64,000 nt of DNA from Corticibacter populi (GCF_004217315.1 NZ_SGWR01000001.1:558001-622000), one strand, 5' to 3'; positions 25,020 through 34,015 are shown, numbered from the stretch's first letter. Notes: generated from the letters alone by a model not told the origin. Program-made: numbers and translations.

Positions 25020-25898
25020 TCAGCAAGCTAGCTCGCTGCGAGAACGGTATTGCTCTACCCACCCGACTGACTGTGCGATGCCTCCAAATGGAAAGAAATG
25101 CAAGCTTACCTTTCCATGCACTTCTGTTAGGTCAGCGGCTAGGCGATCAACAAAATGCTCCGGTCCCGCTGTGCCAAATAGCCTGCCGATTGAGATACCG
25201 TACTTAGACAACATCGAGGCGCAAGCGCCGACGCCACACATAGCGGCATAACGTGCAAGTACTGCAACGCCTGCGGGGCCAGGCACTCCCACGCGCACTC
25301 GGTGTTCAATGCCGCGCTCGCGCAACGCTTCCAGCCAAGTCAATACGATGCCAGCATCAAACGCAAACTGCGTGAAGATCAAAGGCGTCATGCCACGCCT
25401 TTCGATGTCTTGGCATTTGCGCTTGAGTACCTCCCACCGATCAGCGGCGCTCATGATCGGATGGCCTTCTGGATGGCCGCCCACACCAATGACCTTGATG
25501 CCCGAGCGCTCGAAAACCCCAGTCTCGATCAGCAAGGAACTGTTGGCAAATGGTCCCATCGGGGTGGCTGGATCTCCAGCAATCACTAAGCAACGCTCGA
25601 CGCCAGCTTCAGCGACTGCGTGCTCGACGAACCACTGAAGTTCAGCGAGTGATGTGACCCGGCGCGCTGAAATATGCGGCATCGGCTCAAAGCCTATCTT
25701 GCGCACAGCCCGCGCTGTGGCCAATCGAGCTTCGTTGTCCTGGTTTGGCAGGTAGGGGATGGAAATTGTTGACGCTGGCGATATGCGGTGCGCCGCTGCG
25801 GTCAGCGCAGAAATGCCCTTCGCGTTGACCTCCAGCGAATAGTCGTCGGTGATGTTTGCGGGCCTGGACGTATCGAGATGGAGCAAGGGGCTTGCCAT
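25020..25898 (-). CDS. Methylenetetrahydrofolate reductase-like (MetF) protein
   Basis: TIM-barrel protein of 292 residues related to MetF. Segments seen are EVNAKGISALTAAAHRI, HISARRVTS, CLVIAGDPATPMGPFANS, GVGGHPEGHPIMS and TQFAFDAGIVLTWLEALRERG, which follow the FAD and folate-site order of the family. MetF reduces methylene-THF to methyl-THF. This short divergent type is often found next to one-carbon or demethylation genes rather than as the housekeeping enzyme. ATG 25898 is preferred over the TTG at 25922. It is not operonic with QueH but shares its strand. Confidence 0.75.
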   Translation of the reverse strand: MASPLLHLDTSRPANITDDYSLEVNAKGISALTAAAHRISPASTISIPYLPNQDNEARLATARAVRKIGFEPMPHISARRVTSLAELQWFVEHAVAEAGVERCLVIAGDPATPMGPFANSSLLIETGVFERSGIKVIGVGGHPEGHPIMSAADRWEVLKRKCQDIERRGMTPLIFTQFAFDAGIVLTWLEALRERGIEHRVRVGVPGPAGVAVLARYAAMCGVGACASMLSKYGISIGRLFGTAGPEHFVDRLAADLTEVHGKVSLHFFPFGGIAQSVGWVEQYRSRSELAC

Positions 25899-26007
25899 AC
25901 TTGGCGAATATTGGGGCTTCAATACATCAGTTCTGACTGAGCCGACTAGAAGCCATTGAACACATTCCGAAAGCGCAGGGGCAGCCGTCGCTCACCCCGC
26001 GGACACC

Positions 26008-26676
26008 TCAGTCCTTTGCTGGCACTTCATCGCCGTAGAACTTCTCGCCGAGCCGGATGCGCTCACGGCCGCTTTCCACGCGATGGCGGTTCGTGTCGCG
26101 CAGCGAATAGACGCAGCCGCAGTACTCCTGCTGGTAGAAGTTCTCGCGCTTGCTGATCTCGATCATGCGCGCCGAGCCACCGCCCTTGCGCCAGTTGTAG
26201 TCCCAATACATCAGACCGGGGTAGTGCGCGGCAGCGCGCACGCCGCAGTCGTTGATCTGCTGCATGTTCTTCCAGCGCGAGATACCCAGCGAGCTGGTCA
26301 TCACCGGAAAGCCGTGCTCATACGCGTACAGAGCCGTTCGCTCGAAGCGCATGTCGAAGCACATGGTGCAGCGGATGCCGCGCTCGGGTTCATCCTCCAT
26401 GCCCTTGGCGCGCTCGAACCAGTTGTCGCGGTCATAGTCCGCGTCGATGAACGGAACGCCGAACTGCTCGGCAAATCGGATGTTCTCGTTCTTGCGCAGC
26501 TCGTACTCGTGGAGCGGGTGGATGTTCGGGTTGTAGAAGAAGATGGTGTAATCGATGCCCGAGGCCAGCATGGCCTCCATCACCTCGCCCGAGCAGGGCG
26601 CGCAGCATGAATGCAGCAGCACCTTGCGATGACCGCCGGGCAGCGGAATCGGTTTGCGTTCAACGGTATTGCTCAT
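26008..26676 (-). CDS. queH: Epoxyqueuosine reductase QueH
   Basis: Protein of 222 residues with the QueH signature cysteines: HSCCAPCSG near residue 22, RCTMCFDMR near 95, and the C-terminal YCGCVYS. It should carry out the last step of queuosine formation in tRNA, reducing epoxyqueuosine with an iron-sulphur cluster. ATG 26676 has a good AAGGAG and overlaps the end of the LysR gene by 17 bases. The N-terminal extension in the longer open frame is not conserved and is excluded. Its link with methionine genes is unclear. Confidence 0.88.
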   Translation of the reverse strand: MSNTVERKPIPLPGGHRKVLLHSCCAPCSGEVMEAMLASGIDYTIFFYNPNIHPLHEYELRKNENIRFAEQFGVPFIDADYDRDNWFERAKGMEDEPERGIRCTMCFDMRFERTALYAYEHGFPVMTSSLGISRWKNMQQINDCGVRAAAHYPGLMYWDYNWRKGGGSARMIEISKRENFYQQEYCGCVYSLRDTNRHRVESGRERIRLGEKFYGDEVPAKD

Positions 26677-27589
26677 TGGTCGGCTCCTTGCGCGACGGCG
26701 ACAGGGGGGCTGGCTGGTGTGCCAGTTCGATGAAAGCCCGCACATAGTCGATGCCAACTTCCGCCTCGCGTGCCCCCAGGAAAATCTGTTTGGCGATCCC
26801 ACGTGCGCCCAGCCGCACAGGCACCACGTCCATCTTGACCGCATATTCCTCGACCAGCCAGCGCGGCAGCGCGGCCACGCCGCGGCCGCTAGCAACCATC
26901 TGAAGCATGATGTCGGTCGTTTCGATGGTCTTGTGGTGCTTGGGCGTGACGCCCGCCGGCAGCAGGAACTGGTTGTAGATGTCCAGGCGCTCGATGTCCA
27001 CGGGGTAGCTGATGAGAACCTCCTGATTCATCTGCTGGGGCTTCACGTAGGCCGCCGAAGCCAAAGCATGCCCCTTGGCTACGACCAGAACCTGTTCATA
27101 GTCGAACACGGGCTCGAACTTCAACCCTGGCTTGAACAGGGGGTCGGGCGTGACCAGCAGGTCGATCTCGTAGCCGAACAATGCGCCGATACCGCCGAAC
27201 TGAAATTTTTGCTTCACGTCCACATCCACGTCGGGCCACGCTGCCAGATAGGGCGACACCACTTTGAGCAGCCATTGGTAGCACGGGTGGCACTCCATGC
27301 CGATGCGCAGCGCACCGCGCTCGCCCTGCGCGAACTGGCCCAGGCGCTCTTCGGCTAAGTCCAGTTGCGGCAGCACCCGGTTCGCCACAGCCAGCAGGTA
27401 CTGGCCGGCTTGCGTCAGGCGCAGGCTTCGCCCTTCACGCAGCCAGATGTCGGCGCCCAACTGCTGCTCCAGCTTCCTCATGCTGTGGCTCAGGGCCGAT
27501 TGGGTCAGGTTCAGCACGCCCGCCGCGGCCGTCAACGACCCTTGCTTCTCGACCTGCTGAACGATGCTGAGGTGGATCCGCTCAAGCAC
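26660..27589 (-). CDS. LysR-family regulator, MetR-like
   Basis: LysR-type regulator of 309 residues. The winged helix occupies residues 1-65 ([23 protein letters not shown]). The effector domain resembles MetR, the homocysteine-responsive activator of methionine genes ([17 protein letters not shown] near residue 95). The start is probably GTG 27589 with GGGAG upstream. It diverges from the FMN reductase-mesX-mesD genes, so it most likely activates them when homocysteine accumulates. The MetR assignment is fairly confident. Confidence 0.85.
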   Translation of the reverse strand: MLERIHLSIVQQVEKQGSLTAAAGVLNLTQSALSHSMRKLEQQLGADIWLREGRSLRLTQAGQYLLAVANRVLPQLDLAEERLGQFAQGERGALRIGMECHPCYQWLLKVVSPYLAAWPDVDVDVKQKFQFGGIGALFGYEIDLLVTPDPLFKPGLKFEPVFDYEQVLVVAKGHALASAAYVKPQQMNQEVLISYPVDIERLDIYNQFLLPAGVTPKHHKTIETTDIMLQMVASGRGVAALPRWLVEEYAVKMDVVPVRLGARGIAKQIFLGAREAEVGIDYVRAFIELAHQPAPLSPSRKEPTNEQYR

Positions 27590-27599
27590 TCACATGACT

Positions 27600-27648
27600 C
27601 CCGTTCATGAATTGGTGAAATAAAACCATTTTACTTCATTGATCCACA
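27600..27648. promoter_or_regulatory. LysR-type binding region between metR-like and methionine genes
   Basis: The divergent gap holds TGAATTGGTGAAAT and, after AAAACC, ATTTTACTTCATTGA; GTGAAAT and ATTTTAC are a nearly perfect inverted pair. TTCA/TGAA half-sites like those of MetR boxes occur at both edges. No exact MetR consensus was found. Confidence 0.4.
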
Positions 27649-27701
27649 TCAATACCATCCGCTCCCATTGTTCGTCTGCATTTTTTTGGAGCGACCTCCG
27701 A

Positions 27702-28046
27702 GTGAGCCTTGCATGTCAAATCAGAACGGCGGCTCAGACGCGACAAACCGACCTTGTGCTGCAACTGTGCAACAGCAGTGGCGAACAGGGCGCTTTGGAC
27801 TTTGGCAAGGATTGGATAGAGGCTGCGCAGGCGGTTTTTGAGCTGGCTCAATGCATGAGACTGCCCTGCGGCAGGAACGGCGCATGGGCCAAGCATCTAC
27901 TGCTGCTTCAACTGGTCTGCACCATCGTTGAGTCCGGGAAAGCAGCAACCGGCGAGCAACACGCTGATCCAGCGATCGAAGCCATGCTGCTGCGTGCGCG
28001 CAAGCTCCTGGCTTCAGGCAATCCACCGACAGGAAAGAAAAAATGA
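27702..28046 (+). CDS. Unknown helical protein at the head of the methionine operon
   Basis: No family recognised. I take GTG 27702 as start (GGAG 10 bases upstream), giving 114 residues; an earlier start at 27639 would overlap the regulatory region. The protein is Gln/Ala/Leu-rich and helical (KDWIEAAQAVFELAQCMRL, EAMLLRARKLLAS). Its stop overlaps the next start as ATGA, which strongly suggests a real, coupled gene. It may be an uncharacterised partner of the FMN reductase or of MesX/MesD. Confidence 0.5.
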   Translation: MSLACQIRTAAQTRQTDLVLQLCNSSGEQGALDFGKDWIEAAQAVFELAQCMRLPCGRNGAWAKHLLLLQLVCTIVESGKAATGEQHADPAIEAMLLRARKLLASGNPPTGKKK

Positions 28047-28618
28047 AATCTCCACTCCGTTTGGTCGCCGTGTCCGGCGGGCTGCAACGCCCCTCCAAGG
28101 CCGCCGCCCTGGCCGAACACCTGCTGGATCTCATCACGGATGAAATCCCCTGCGAACAACGGTTGATCGAACTCGGGCAGCTTGCGCCGCAGCTTGCTGG
28201 CGCGGTCTGGCGCTCTCAACTCCCCGATGCCGTGGAGCGGGAGCTTGCAGCTGTCGAGCAAGCTGACATTCTGGTGGTGGCAACGCCGGTCTATCGCGGC
28301 TCCTACACGGGGCTGTTCAAGCACTTCTTCGACTTCATCCACCAGGATGCCTTGATCGACAAACCCATCCTGCTGGCGGCCACCGGCGGCAGCGAGCGCC
28401 ACGCCCTGGTGATCGACCACCAGTTGCGGCCGCTATTCAGCTTTTTTCAGGCTCGCACATTGCCGCTGGGCGTGTACGCGACCGACAAGGATTTCGCAGG
28501 CACACGCCTGGATAACGAGGCGCTGATCGAGCGCGCCCGGCTGGCCGTCCAACGTGCACTGCCATTGGTTGAATTGGCACGGCAGACACGATTGGCCGAT
28601 GCTTTGTCGTTTGAATAA
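28043..28618 (+). CDS. MsuE-like NADPH-dependent FMN reductase
   Basis: Flavodoxin-fold FMN reductase of 191 residues: VAVSGGLQRPSKAAALAEHLL near the start binds FMN, and ATPVYRGSYTGLFKHFFDFI is the typical second motif of the MsuE/SsuE group. It would supply reduced flavin. MesD/MesX-type methionine synthesis needs oxygen, so a reduced flavin supplier in the same operon is a sensible partner. It overlaps the upstream small gene and sits 36 bases before mesX. Confidence 0.85.
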   Translation: MKSPLRLVAVSGGLQRPSKAAALAEHLLDLITDEIPCEQRLIELGQLAPQLAGAVWRSQLPDAVERELAAVEQADILVVATPVYRGSYTGLFKHFFDFIHQDALIDKPILLAATGGSERHALVIDHQLRPLFSFFQARTLPLGVYATDKDFAGTRLDNEALIERARLAVQRALPLVELARQTRLADALSFE

Positions 28619-28654
28619 CTTAGAGAGTTGACCACCAGATAACAGGAAACTGCA

Positions 28655-29638
28655 ATGAGCAAGAATTTCACATTCGACATCAAGAGCATTGTTTTTGATG
28701 AAAACTATCATCCTTCAGAAAATACGCGCACAACAACCAATTTTGCCAATCTGGCACGAGGCGAGAGCAGGCAGCAGAATCTGCGCAATACCTTGAGGAT
28801 GATTGACAACCGTTTCAACAACCTGGCGCCTTGGGACAATCCAACGGGGGATCGCTACGCCGTCGAGCTTGAAATCATCTCCGCATACATGAACGTCTCT
28901 TCCAGAGATGACAGCAGTGCCTTTCCTTTGATCGAGATATTGAAACCGAACATCATCGACAAGAAAGCCAATACACGCATTGACGGCATCGTGGGAAATA
29001 GTTTTTCCTCTTATGTGCGTGACTACGATTTCAGCGTATTGCTGCGGGAGTACAACAACGACAAATCCGAATTTTCCGTCCCTGATGATTTTGGCGATTT
29101 GCATGGGAAGCTGTTCAAGCACTTCGTCAATTCCGACGCCTACAAGGAGCGCTTCAGCAAGGCGCCTGTCATCTGCATCAGCGTTGCAAGCGGCAAGACC
29201 TACCATCGGACGGAAAACCAACATCCCATATTGGGCGCCGAATACCGGCAAGGCGAGTTTTCCTCGACCGACCGTTATTTCGAGAAAATGGGAATGCGCG
29301 TGCGCTACTTCATGCCCCCAGGCAGTGTCGCGCCTTTGGCCTTCTATTTTTCAGGCGACCTACTTGGCGACTACACCCCTCTTGAGCTGATCGGCACCAT
29401 CAGCACGATGGAAGCCTTTCAAAAGATCTACCGTCCCGAGATCTACAACGCCAATTCCGCAGCCGGGACTGTGTACCAACCAAGCCTGACGAACCCTGAC
29501 TATTCGACAACCCAGATCGTCTATGACCGCGAAGAACGTAGCCAACTGGCGGTCAAACAAGGGAAGTTCACGGAAGAGCACTTCATTAAGCCCTGCAAAA
29601 ACGTGCTGGAGCAATGGGCTGCCAATTTCGCTATTTAA
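28655..29638 (+). CDS. mesX: MesX (DUF1852), accessory protein for folate-independent methionine synthesis
   Basis: Protein of 327 residues of the DUF1852 family. Recognised segments are FTFDIKSIVFDENYHPSEN, TNFANLARGESRQQNLRN, MIDNRFNNLAPWDNP and LFKHFVNSDAYKERF. MesX is required with MesD and oxygen for methionine formation; its biochemical role is not settled. ATG 28655 has a strong AGGAAA site. It lies immediately before the mesD gene, as in characterised examples, so the pair is likely functional. Confidence 0.88.
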   Translation: MSKNFTFDIKSIVFDENYHPSENTRTTTNFANLARGESRQQNLRNTLRMIDNRFNNLAPWDNPTGDRYAVELEIISAYMNVSSRDDSSAFPLIEILKPNIIDKKANTRIDGIVGNSFSSYVRDYDFSVLLREYNNDKSEFSVPDDFGDLHGKLFKHFVNSDAYKERFSKAPVICISVASGKTYHRTENQHPILGAEYRQGEFSSTDRYFEKMGMRVRYFMPPGSVAPLAFYFSGDLLGDYTPLELIGTISTMEAFQKIYRPEIYNANSAAGTVYQPSLTNPDYSTTQIVYDREERSQLAVKQGKFTEEHFIKPCKNVLEQWAANFAI

Positions 29639-29666
29639 TCAGCCCAAATACACGGAGCCATTCGCC

Positions 29667-30695
29667 ATGAAAAAATTATTGCCTACCTCAACTGCTGGCA
29701 GCCTGCCCAAGCCTTCCTGGTTGGCAGAGCCGGAAAAGCTCTGGTCACCCTGGAAATTGCAAGGCGAGGAATTGGCTGAGGGCAAGCAAGATGCCTTGCG
29801 TTTGTCGCTGCAAGAGCAGCAGCATGCAGGTATTGATATTGTCAGCGATGGTGAGCAAACTCGGCAGCATTTTGTCACTACGTTCATTGAACACCTCGAC
29901 GGAGTTGATTTTGATAACCGCGAAACCGTCAGAATTCGCAATCGCTATGATGCGAGCGTGCCGAGGGTCGTTGGTGCCGTAGGCCGTCAGAAACCGGTTT
30001 TTGTGGAGGATGCAAAATTCTTGCGTCAGCAAACCAGCCAACCGATTAAGTGGGCTTTGCCAGGGCCGATGACGATGATCGACACGCTCTATGACGCCCA
30101 CTACAAGAGCCGCGAAAAACTGGCCTGGGAATTCGCCAAAATCCTCAATCAGGAAGCCAGGGAACTGGAAGCTGCGGGCGTTGACATCATCCAGTTCGAT
30201 GAGCCTGCATTCAACGTGTTCTTTGACGATGTGAACGATTGGGGCGTTGCCACGCTGGAGCGAGCGATTGAAGGGCTAAAGTGCGAAACAGCCGTCCACA
30301 TCTGCTATGGCTACGGCATCAAGGCCAATACCGATTGGAAAAAGACGCTGGGTTCCGAGTGGCGGCAGTACGAGGAATCCTTCCCCAAGCTGCAAAAATC
30401 CAGCATCGGCATCGTTTCATTGGAATGCCACAACTCCCACGTTCCCATCGACCTGATCGAACTCATTCGCGGCAAGAAGGTGATGGTGGGGGCCATCGAC
30501 GTGGCAACCCACGCCATCGAGACGCCAGAGGAAGTCGCCAATACGCTGCGTAAAGCGCTCCAGTTTGTCGATGCCGACAAACTCTATCCCTGCACAAACT
30601 GCGGCATGGCACCCTTGCCGCGTGAAGTGGCAAGAGGCAAGCTGAAAGCGCTCAGTGCAGGTGCGGCAATCGTGCGGGGTGAACTCGCCGCGTAG
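29667..30695 (+). CDS. mesD: MesD, folate-independent methionine synthase (core MetE family)
   Basis: Protein of 342 residues corresponding to the catalytic half of MetE, without the N-terminal folate domain. The MetE zinc ligands can be seen in order: HIC (His and Cys) in AVHICYG, Glu in VSLECHN and Cys in CTNCGMAPLP. IIQFDEPAFNV provides the homocysteine-site Asp/Glu. MesD makes methionine from homocysteine with MesX and O2; the natural methyl donor is unknown. ATG 29667 lies 28 bases after mesX. Last gene of the operon. Confidence 0.88.
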   Translation: MKKLLPTSTAGSLPKPSWLAEPEKLWSPWKLQGEELAEGKQDALRLSLQEQQHAGIDIVSDGEQTRQHFVTTFIEHLDGVDFDNRETVRIRNRYDASVPRVVGAVGRQKPVFVEDAKFLRQQTSQPIKWALPGPMTMIDTLYDAHYKSREKLAWEFAKILNQEARELEAAGVDIIQFDEPAFNVFFDDVNDWGVATLERAIEGLKCETAVHICYGYGIKANTDWKKTLGSEWRQYEESFPKLQKSSIGIVSLECHNSHVPIDLIELIRGKKVMVGAIDVATHAIETPEEVANTLRKALQFVDADKLYPCTNCGMAPLPREVARGKLKALSAGAAIVRGELAA

Positions 30696-30817
30696 GTTGG
30701 TTCTACCGAACCTCGGACCAGCTTGGCGGACGGTCTGATCGGCAGAGACAGTGTCACGCACAACCCCGGGCTTTATTCTGGAGACCCGCAAAGCGCAGGA
30801 CTCCGGCAGGGGCACGG

Positions 30818-31939
30818 TCATCCTCTTTGGCCATATCCGGGTCGAATCGAAGGGAGCGCGGCTGCCCTCCCCTTGCTGCTTGACTCGACGAAGCGTTCGC
30901 CACGCCTGAAGTGCTCGTAGCACTCACCCCGAGGATGGTGCTCATCGAGGAGCCGCTTCGCGTCAACAAAGCGGCAGGAGAGGTAAAGGGCCGTGGTTGC
31001 GAGCCATTCATGCCCGAGAAGGAGTTGAATACTCCGCAGGTCCGCCTGGCCCATGTAGAGGTGTGTCGCGAAACTGTGCCGCAAGGTGTGCGGCGTGGCA
31101 TCCAGGCCTGCGGCCTTCGCATGCTGCCGCACCATACGTCTCAATTGCCAGTAGCGCATCTCCGGGGCCTGGCCAGGCTTGCAGTTGCTGACAAACAGCT
31201 GCCGTGTCACCCAAGGCTTGTACCCGCGCTGGCGCAGCAACTCCGACCTCGCGGCAAGGTAGCGCTGCAACCAGTTGGCCGCCTCGTCGCCGTAGATCAC
31301 CATGCGCTCCTTGTCCCCTTTGCCCCAGATGCGGATACAGCGGCTGCCGGGGCTGACCTGGTGCGGTTCCAATCCGAGCAGCTCGCAAGCACGAAGTCCG
31401 GTGGCATACAGCAGCTCAAGAGCGCAGCGGTCCCGAATGCCGATAGGAGTTGCGGTGTCCGGCATGGCCAGCAGGTGGTCGACTTGTTCGATCGAGAGAA
31501 CGTGTGGCTCGGGACGTGACCGCCGGCATGGGCGTGGCTGCTCGAGCGGCCGCAGCAGCGTCGCGCTGCAGATGCCGGCACCTTCCGCCCAGCGATAAAG
31601 CAAACGCAAAAACCATAAGCGGACTTGCAATGCCGCATGACTTAGCCGCTGCTGGCCATCGAGCACATAGTCCTCAAGAACCGTTGGGGTGATGCGGTAC
31701 CAGGGAACAAACCCGTGTACATTGAGCCAGCGAGCGAAGCTCGCCGCAAGGGTTTCAAGCTGCCTCAATGTGCTTTGTGCGTAGCGACCCGATTCGGCGA
31801 CTTCCAGCAGGAAATCGCACAGGCGGGAGTCTGCATGCTTGCCGATCCCCGGTGATGAAAGAACTCGATATTGATGTGAACTGTTCCGGCGTAATGATGT
31901 CTGTGTCTGGGGGCCCTGCAAGCCTGCCTCGTATTCCAA
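30818..31939 (-). CDS. Tyrosine recombinase/integrase (XerC-like)
   Basis: Site-specific recombinase of up to 373 residues. The catalytic set is present: Arg in YATGLRACELLG, His-x-x-Arg in HTLRHSFATHL, His in LLLGHEWL and Tyr in ATTALY. A SAM-like core-binding domain occupies about residues 40-125. After the Tyr there are about 55 further residues, longer than XerC. The start is uncertain: the open frame begins with a TTG and has no good ribosome binding site. It probably mobilised the neighbouring genes; a truncated copy of its end is at 24.65 kb. Confidence 0.85.
   Translation of the reverse strand: MEYEAGLQGPQTQTSLRRNSSHQYRVLSSPGIGKHADSRLCDFLLEVAESGRYAQSTLRQLETLAASFARWLNVHGFVPWYRITPTVLEDYVLDGQQRLSHAALQVRLWFLRLLYRWAEGAGICSATLLRPLEQPRPCRRSRPEPHVLSIEQVDHLLAMPDTATPIGIRDRCALELLYATGLRACELLGLEPHQVSPGSRCIRIWGKGDKERMVIYGDEAANWLQRYLAARSELLRQRGYKPWVTRQLFVSNCKPGQAPEMRYWQLRRMVRQHAKAAGLDATPHTLRHSFATHLYMGQADLRSIQLLLGHEWLATTALYLSCRFVDAKRLLDEHHPRGECYEHFRRGERFVESSSKGRAAALPSIRPGYGQRG
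30819..31044. repeat. 226-bp direct repeat, right copy
   Basis: The 3' end of the complete recombinase gene, nearly identical to 24651-24876 and in the same orientation. Confidence 0.85.
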
Positions 31940-32040
31940 CGCACCTCACTCTTGCGTCTTCGAGTGACACACACCACACCTGGGGCGCGATTGTGCCACC
32001 ACGAGGAGGGTGCAGGCGGCTGACAGGAGGTTTTCATCCT

Positions 32041-32103
32041 CCTCTTCAAGGAAATGCACTTTTGTGCATAATGCTCAATCATGGTGATCCATACCATCAC
32101 CAT
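32041..32103 (+). promoter_or_regulatory. Promoter and operator of the H-NS-like gene
   Basis: A CATAAT -10 (32067-32072) lies inside a TGCAC-GTGCA pair. Beyond it, ATGGTGAT (32081-32088) and ATCACCAT (32096-32103) form perfect arms around 7 bases. No good -35 is evident. It may be an autoregulatory site. Confidence 0.4.
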
Positions 32104-32133
32104 TCTTTCAATTCCCTTATTGACAAGGATCCC

Positions 32134-32427
32134 ATGCCCCAAGACTTTGAATCGTTGCTCGCACAGCGCGCTGAACTGGATCGCCAAATCGAAGCCCTGC
32201 GTGCCGCCGAGAAGGCGAATGCCATCCAGAAGATTCGTGAACTGGTTTCTCAGCATGAGCTGACTGAATCTGATATTTTTGGCAAGAGCAAGTCGGCCAA
32301 ATCGACGAAGATCCATGTAGCGCCCAAGTACCTCAACCCGGAAACCGGTGAGACCTGGACAGGCCGCGGTCGCCAGCCGGTGTGGATCCGGGACAAAGAC
32401 CCTGAGCAATTTCGCATTGCCCAGTAA
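32134..32427 (+). CDS. H-NS-family nucleoid protein
   Basis: Protein of 97 residues. The N-terminal coiled coil (QRAELDRQIEALRAAEKANAIQKI) serves for oligomerisation. The C-terminal DNA-binding domain holds the H-NS hook motif GRGRQP preceded by YLNPETGETW. Such proteins silence AT-rich foreign DNA. It is encoded beside a recombinase, as mobile-element H-NS paralogues often are, and may limit the cost of the island. ATG 32134 has AAGGA upstream. A strong terminator follows. Confidence 0.88.
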   Translation: MPQDFESLLAQRAELDRQIEALRAAEKANAIQKIRELVSQHELTESDIFGKSKSAKSTKIHVAPKYLNPETGETWTGRGRQPVWIRDKDPEQFRIAQ

Positions 32428-32431
32428 TGAG

Positions 32432-32459
32432 AAAACCGCCATTTGATGGCGGTTTTTTC
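32432..32459 (+). terminator. Rho-independent terminator of the H-NS-like gene
   Basis: AAAACCGCCAT, loop TTG, ATGGCGGTTTT followed by Ts: an 11-bp stem and T-run starting 5 bases after the stop. It can also serve the convergent hipA gene, as the left arm begins with A's. Confidence 0.9.
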
Positions 32460-32486
32460 TGAGCGGCACACTCGCCGTCTGGTCGT

Positions 32487-33719
32487 CTACCGTGCGTACT
32501 GCATCCCTGCAGTCCAGACTTCTCTGAGCTGCGCAAGCAGCCCTGGAGGAATCCGTTCGTCCATGCGAGCATCTTCGAGAGTGCTATGCAAGCCCTCAGC
32601 AATCCTCTTCATCACTTCGAGAGGGGCGCTGACACCACATACGTCACGACCAAACTTCACCAGTTCCTCTGGCAGAGGATATCCTTTGGAACGATTACTT
32701 TTGCCTGACCACATTCGCAATGCCATGGTGTTGTCCTCCATCTCCGGACCGCCTGGCGAGCGCTGGTAGCGGTAAATCCTGGTCGTTACAACATCAAACA
32801 TGGGGGCCAGGCGAATATCATCCGCCCGCCCCTGATACAGGACCCCGAAATTTTTCAGATGGGCGTCCCCATTGCCAACCATGATGCTGAATGCAAGTTG
32901 CTCAAAAAATCGCCGCAACTCATTCTTTTGCTGGGTGACCAAGCCAAGAAGTTCTGCCACCTTTTCGTAGCTTCCATGGTATTTGCGCTCCGAGAGCGTA
33001 TCGCGCACCCGTAGTCCCATCAAGGATGCGACATCCTCAAATCCCAATCTCGTCCCGTCGTCCAACAAATCGAAACGTTCGACCAGCAGGATCATCCCGT
33101 CATGGCTCAATTCAACTTGGGCAGATTCAATCCCTGCACGTGCCGCCGCGGTCATGCACAGGTATTCGTCGGCAGCCAGTCCCGGATAATTCGGACTGGC
33201 TGTTTTCACAATGAGATTGGGGATGGGGATCGTTGCCCGATCAGGCACCATGATCTTCGGCTGCATGCCCGCGACGCCGATTCCGGTGGAGAGGTAGGCT
33301 TCCACGAGATCATCGAAAACCTTCTCGGAAAACCGCAGCTCCAGTAGCGCTTCGCGCGAGATCACCGTTGCTGGAGCGGGCCTTGTAAAGCCTGGCAGGC
33401 CATAGCCCAGGCGACCAATGCCATTGCGCCCAATCATGGCGAGCAGGCGCATGGCTGTCATGGGTTGCTTCGGAAACAGCTGCCGAAGCCGGTTGAACAA
33501 GTCGCCCTCTGGGAGATTCTGATCCATGACAGGAAAGAGATCCCCATCTTTCCAGGTCAATCTGCTTGGAGGCATGAGCAGGCCGACCACAGGCTGCTCC
33601 TGCGCGTCACTCCGATAGCGGTATTCAAAGCCGGACTGCTGAACCAGTTGACCGGAAGGTGCTCCGCCCACCTCCACGTCCAACATCCGTATCTGCTCCG
33701 GGATGTTTGCTTGTACCAT
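32487..33719 (-). CDS. hipA: HipA-family kinase toxin (second locus)
   Basis: HipA-like kinase of 410 residues. The motifs are GVAGMQPKI (phospho-Ser/nucleotide loop), IVKTAS, LLVERFD, the catalytic VGNGDAHLKNFG and APMFDVVTT. The N-terminal part contains the usual EYRYRSDAQEQPV-type strand region. It is preceded by its antitoxin gene in the normal antitoxin-first order, unlike the pair near 9 kb. I start at ATG 33719 rather than the TTG at 33731, leaving an 8-base gap after hipB. The two HipA proteins of the window differ strongly and are not recent duplicates. Confidence 0.85.
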   Translation of the reverse strand: MVQANIPEQIRMLDVEVGGAPSGQLVQQSGFEYRYRSDAQEQPVVGLLMPPSRLTWKDGDLFPVMDQNLPEGDLFNRLRQLFPKQPMTAMRLLAMIGRNGIGRLGYGLPGFTRPAPATVISREALLELRFSEKVFDDLVEAYLSTGIGVAGMQPKIMVPDRATIPIPNLIVKTASPNYPGLAADEYLCMTAAARAGIESAQVELSHDGMILLVERFDLLDDGTRLGFEDVASLMGLRVRDTLSERKYHGSYEKVAELLGLVTQQKNELRRFFEQLAFSIMVGNGDAHLKNFGVLYQGRADDIRLAPMFDVVTTRIYRYQRSPGGPEMEDNTMALRMWSGKSNRSKGYPLPEELVKFGRDVCGVSAPLEVMKRIAEGLHSTLEDARMDERIPPGLLAQLREVWTAGMQYAR

Positions 33720-33727
33720 GACCACTC

Positions 33728-34003
33728 TCAATCGTCCTCATCGGCAAACCGTTGCCGCATCTCGTCAAGCGTGGGGAGCCCCGCTTTTTCGATGCGGATC
33801 GCATAGCCCATGGAGCTCAGAACATCAAGCAAAGCGCCGGTCGTGACGTCTCGGCCAGACTCCAGACGATGCAGCAAATCCCGGCTGCGTCCAGACTTGC
33901 TGGACAGATCCGTCGCCCGTATGCCATCGCCTAGCCGAAGCTGCCGAATCATCCGACCCAGGTCTTCTTTTGTCCGTATGGGGAGTGCTGGGCTGGGAGT
34001 CAT
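33728..34003 (-). CDS. hipB: HipB-like XRE antitoxin (second locus)
   Basis: Helix-turn-helix protein of 91 residues: DLGRMIRQLRLGDGIRATDLSS and the recognition part around SGRSRDLLHRLESGRDV form the XRE domain. It is the antitoxin and autorepressor for the downstream kinase. AAGGA precedes ATG 34003. The acidic tail (RFADEDD) may reach the kinase. Confidence 0.85.
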   Translation of the reverse strand: MTPSPALPIRTKEDLGRMIRQLRLGDGIRATDLSSKSGRSRDLLHRLESGRDVTTGALLDVLSSMGYAIRIEKAGLPTLDEMRQRFADEDD

Positions 34004-34015
34004 GGAATGTCCTTC

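Larger units (their letters stand above)
24651..31939. mobile_element. Candidate mobile island with methionine genes between recombinase copies
   Basis: A complete tyrosine recombinase on the right and a 226-bp duplicate of its 3' end on the left frame seven metabolic genes. This looks like successive insertion of recombinase-bearing units, or a unit able to loop out through the repeats. No att core was identified. The limits are those of the repeats, not proven ends. Confidence 0.45.
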
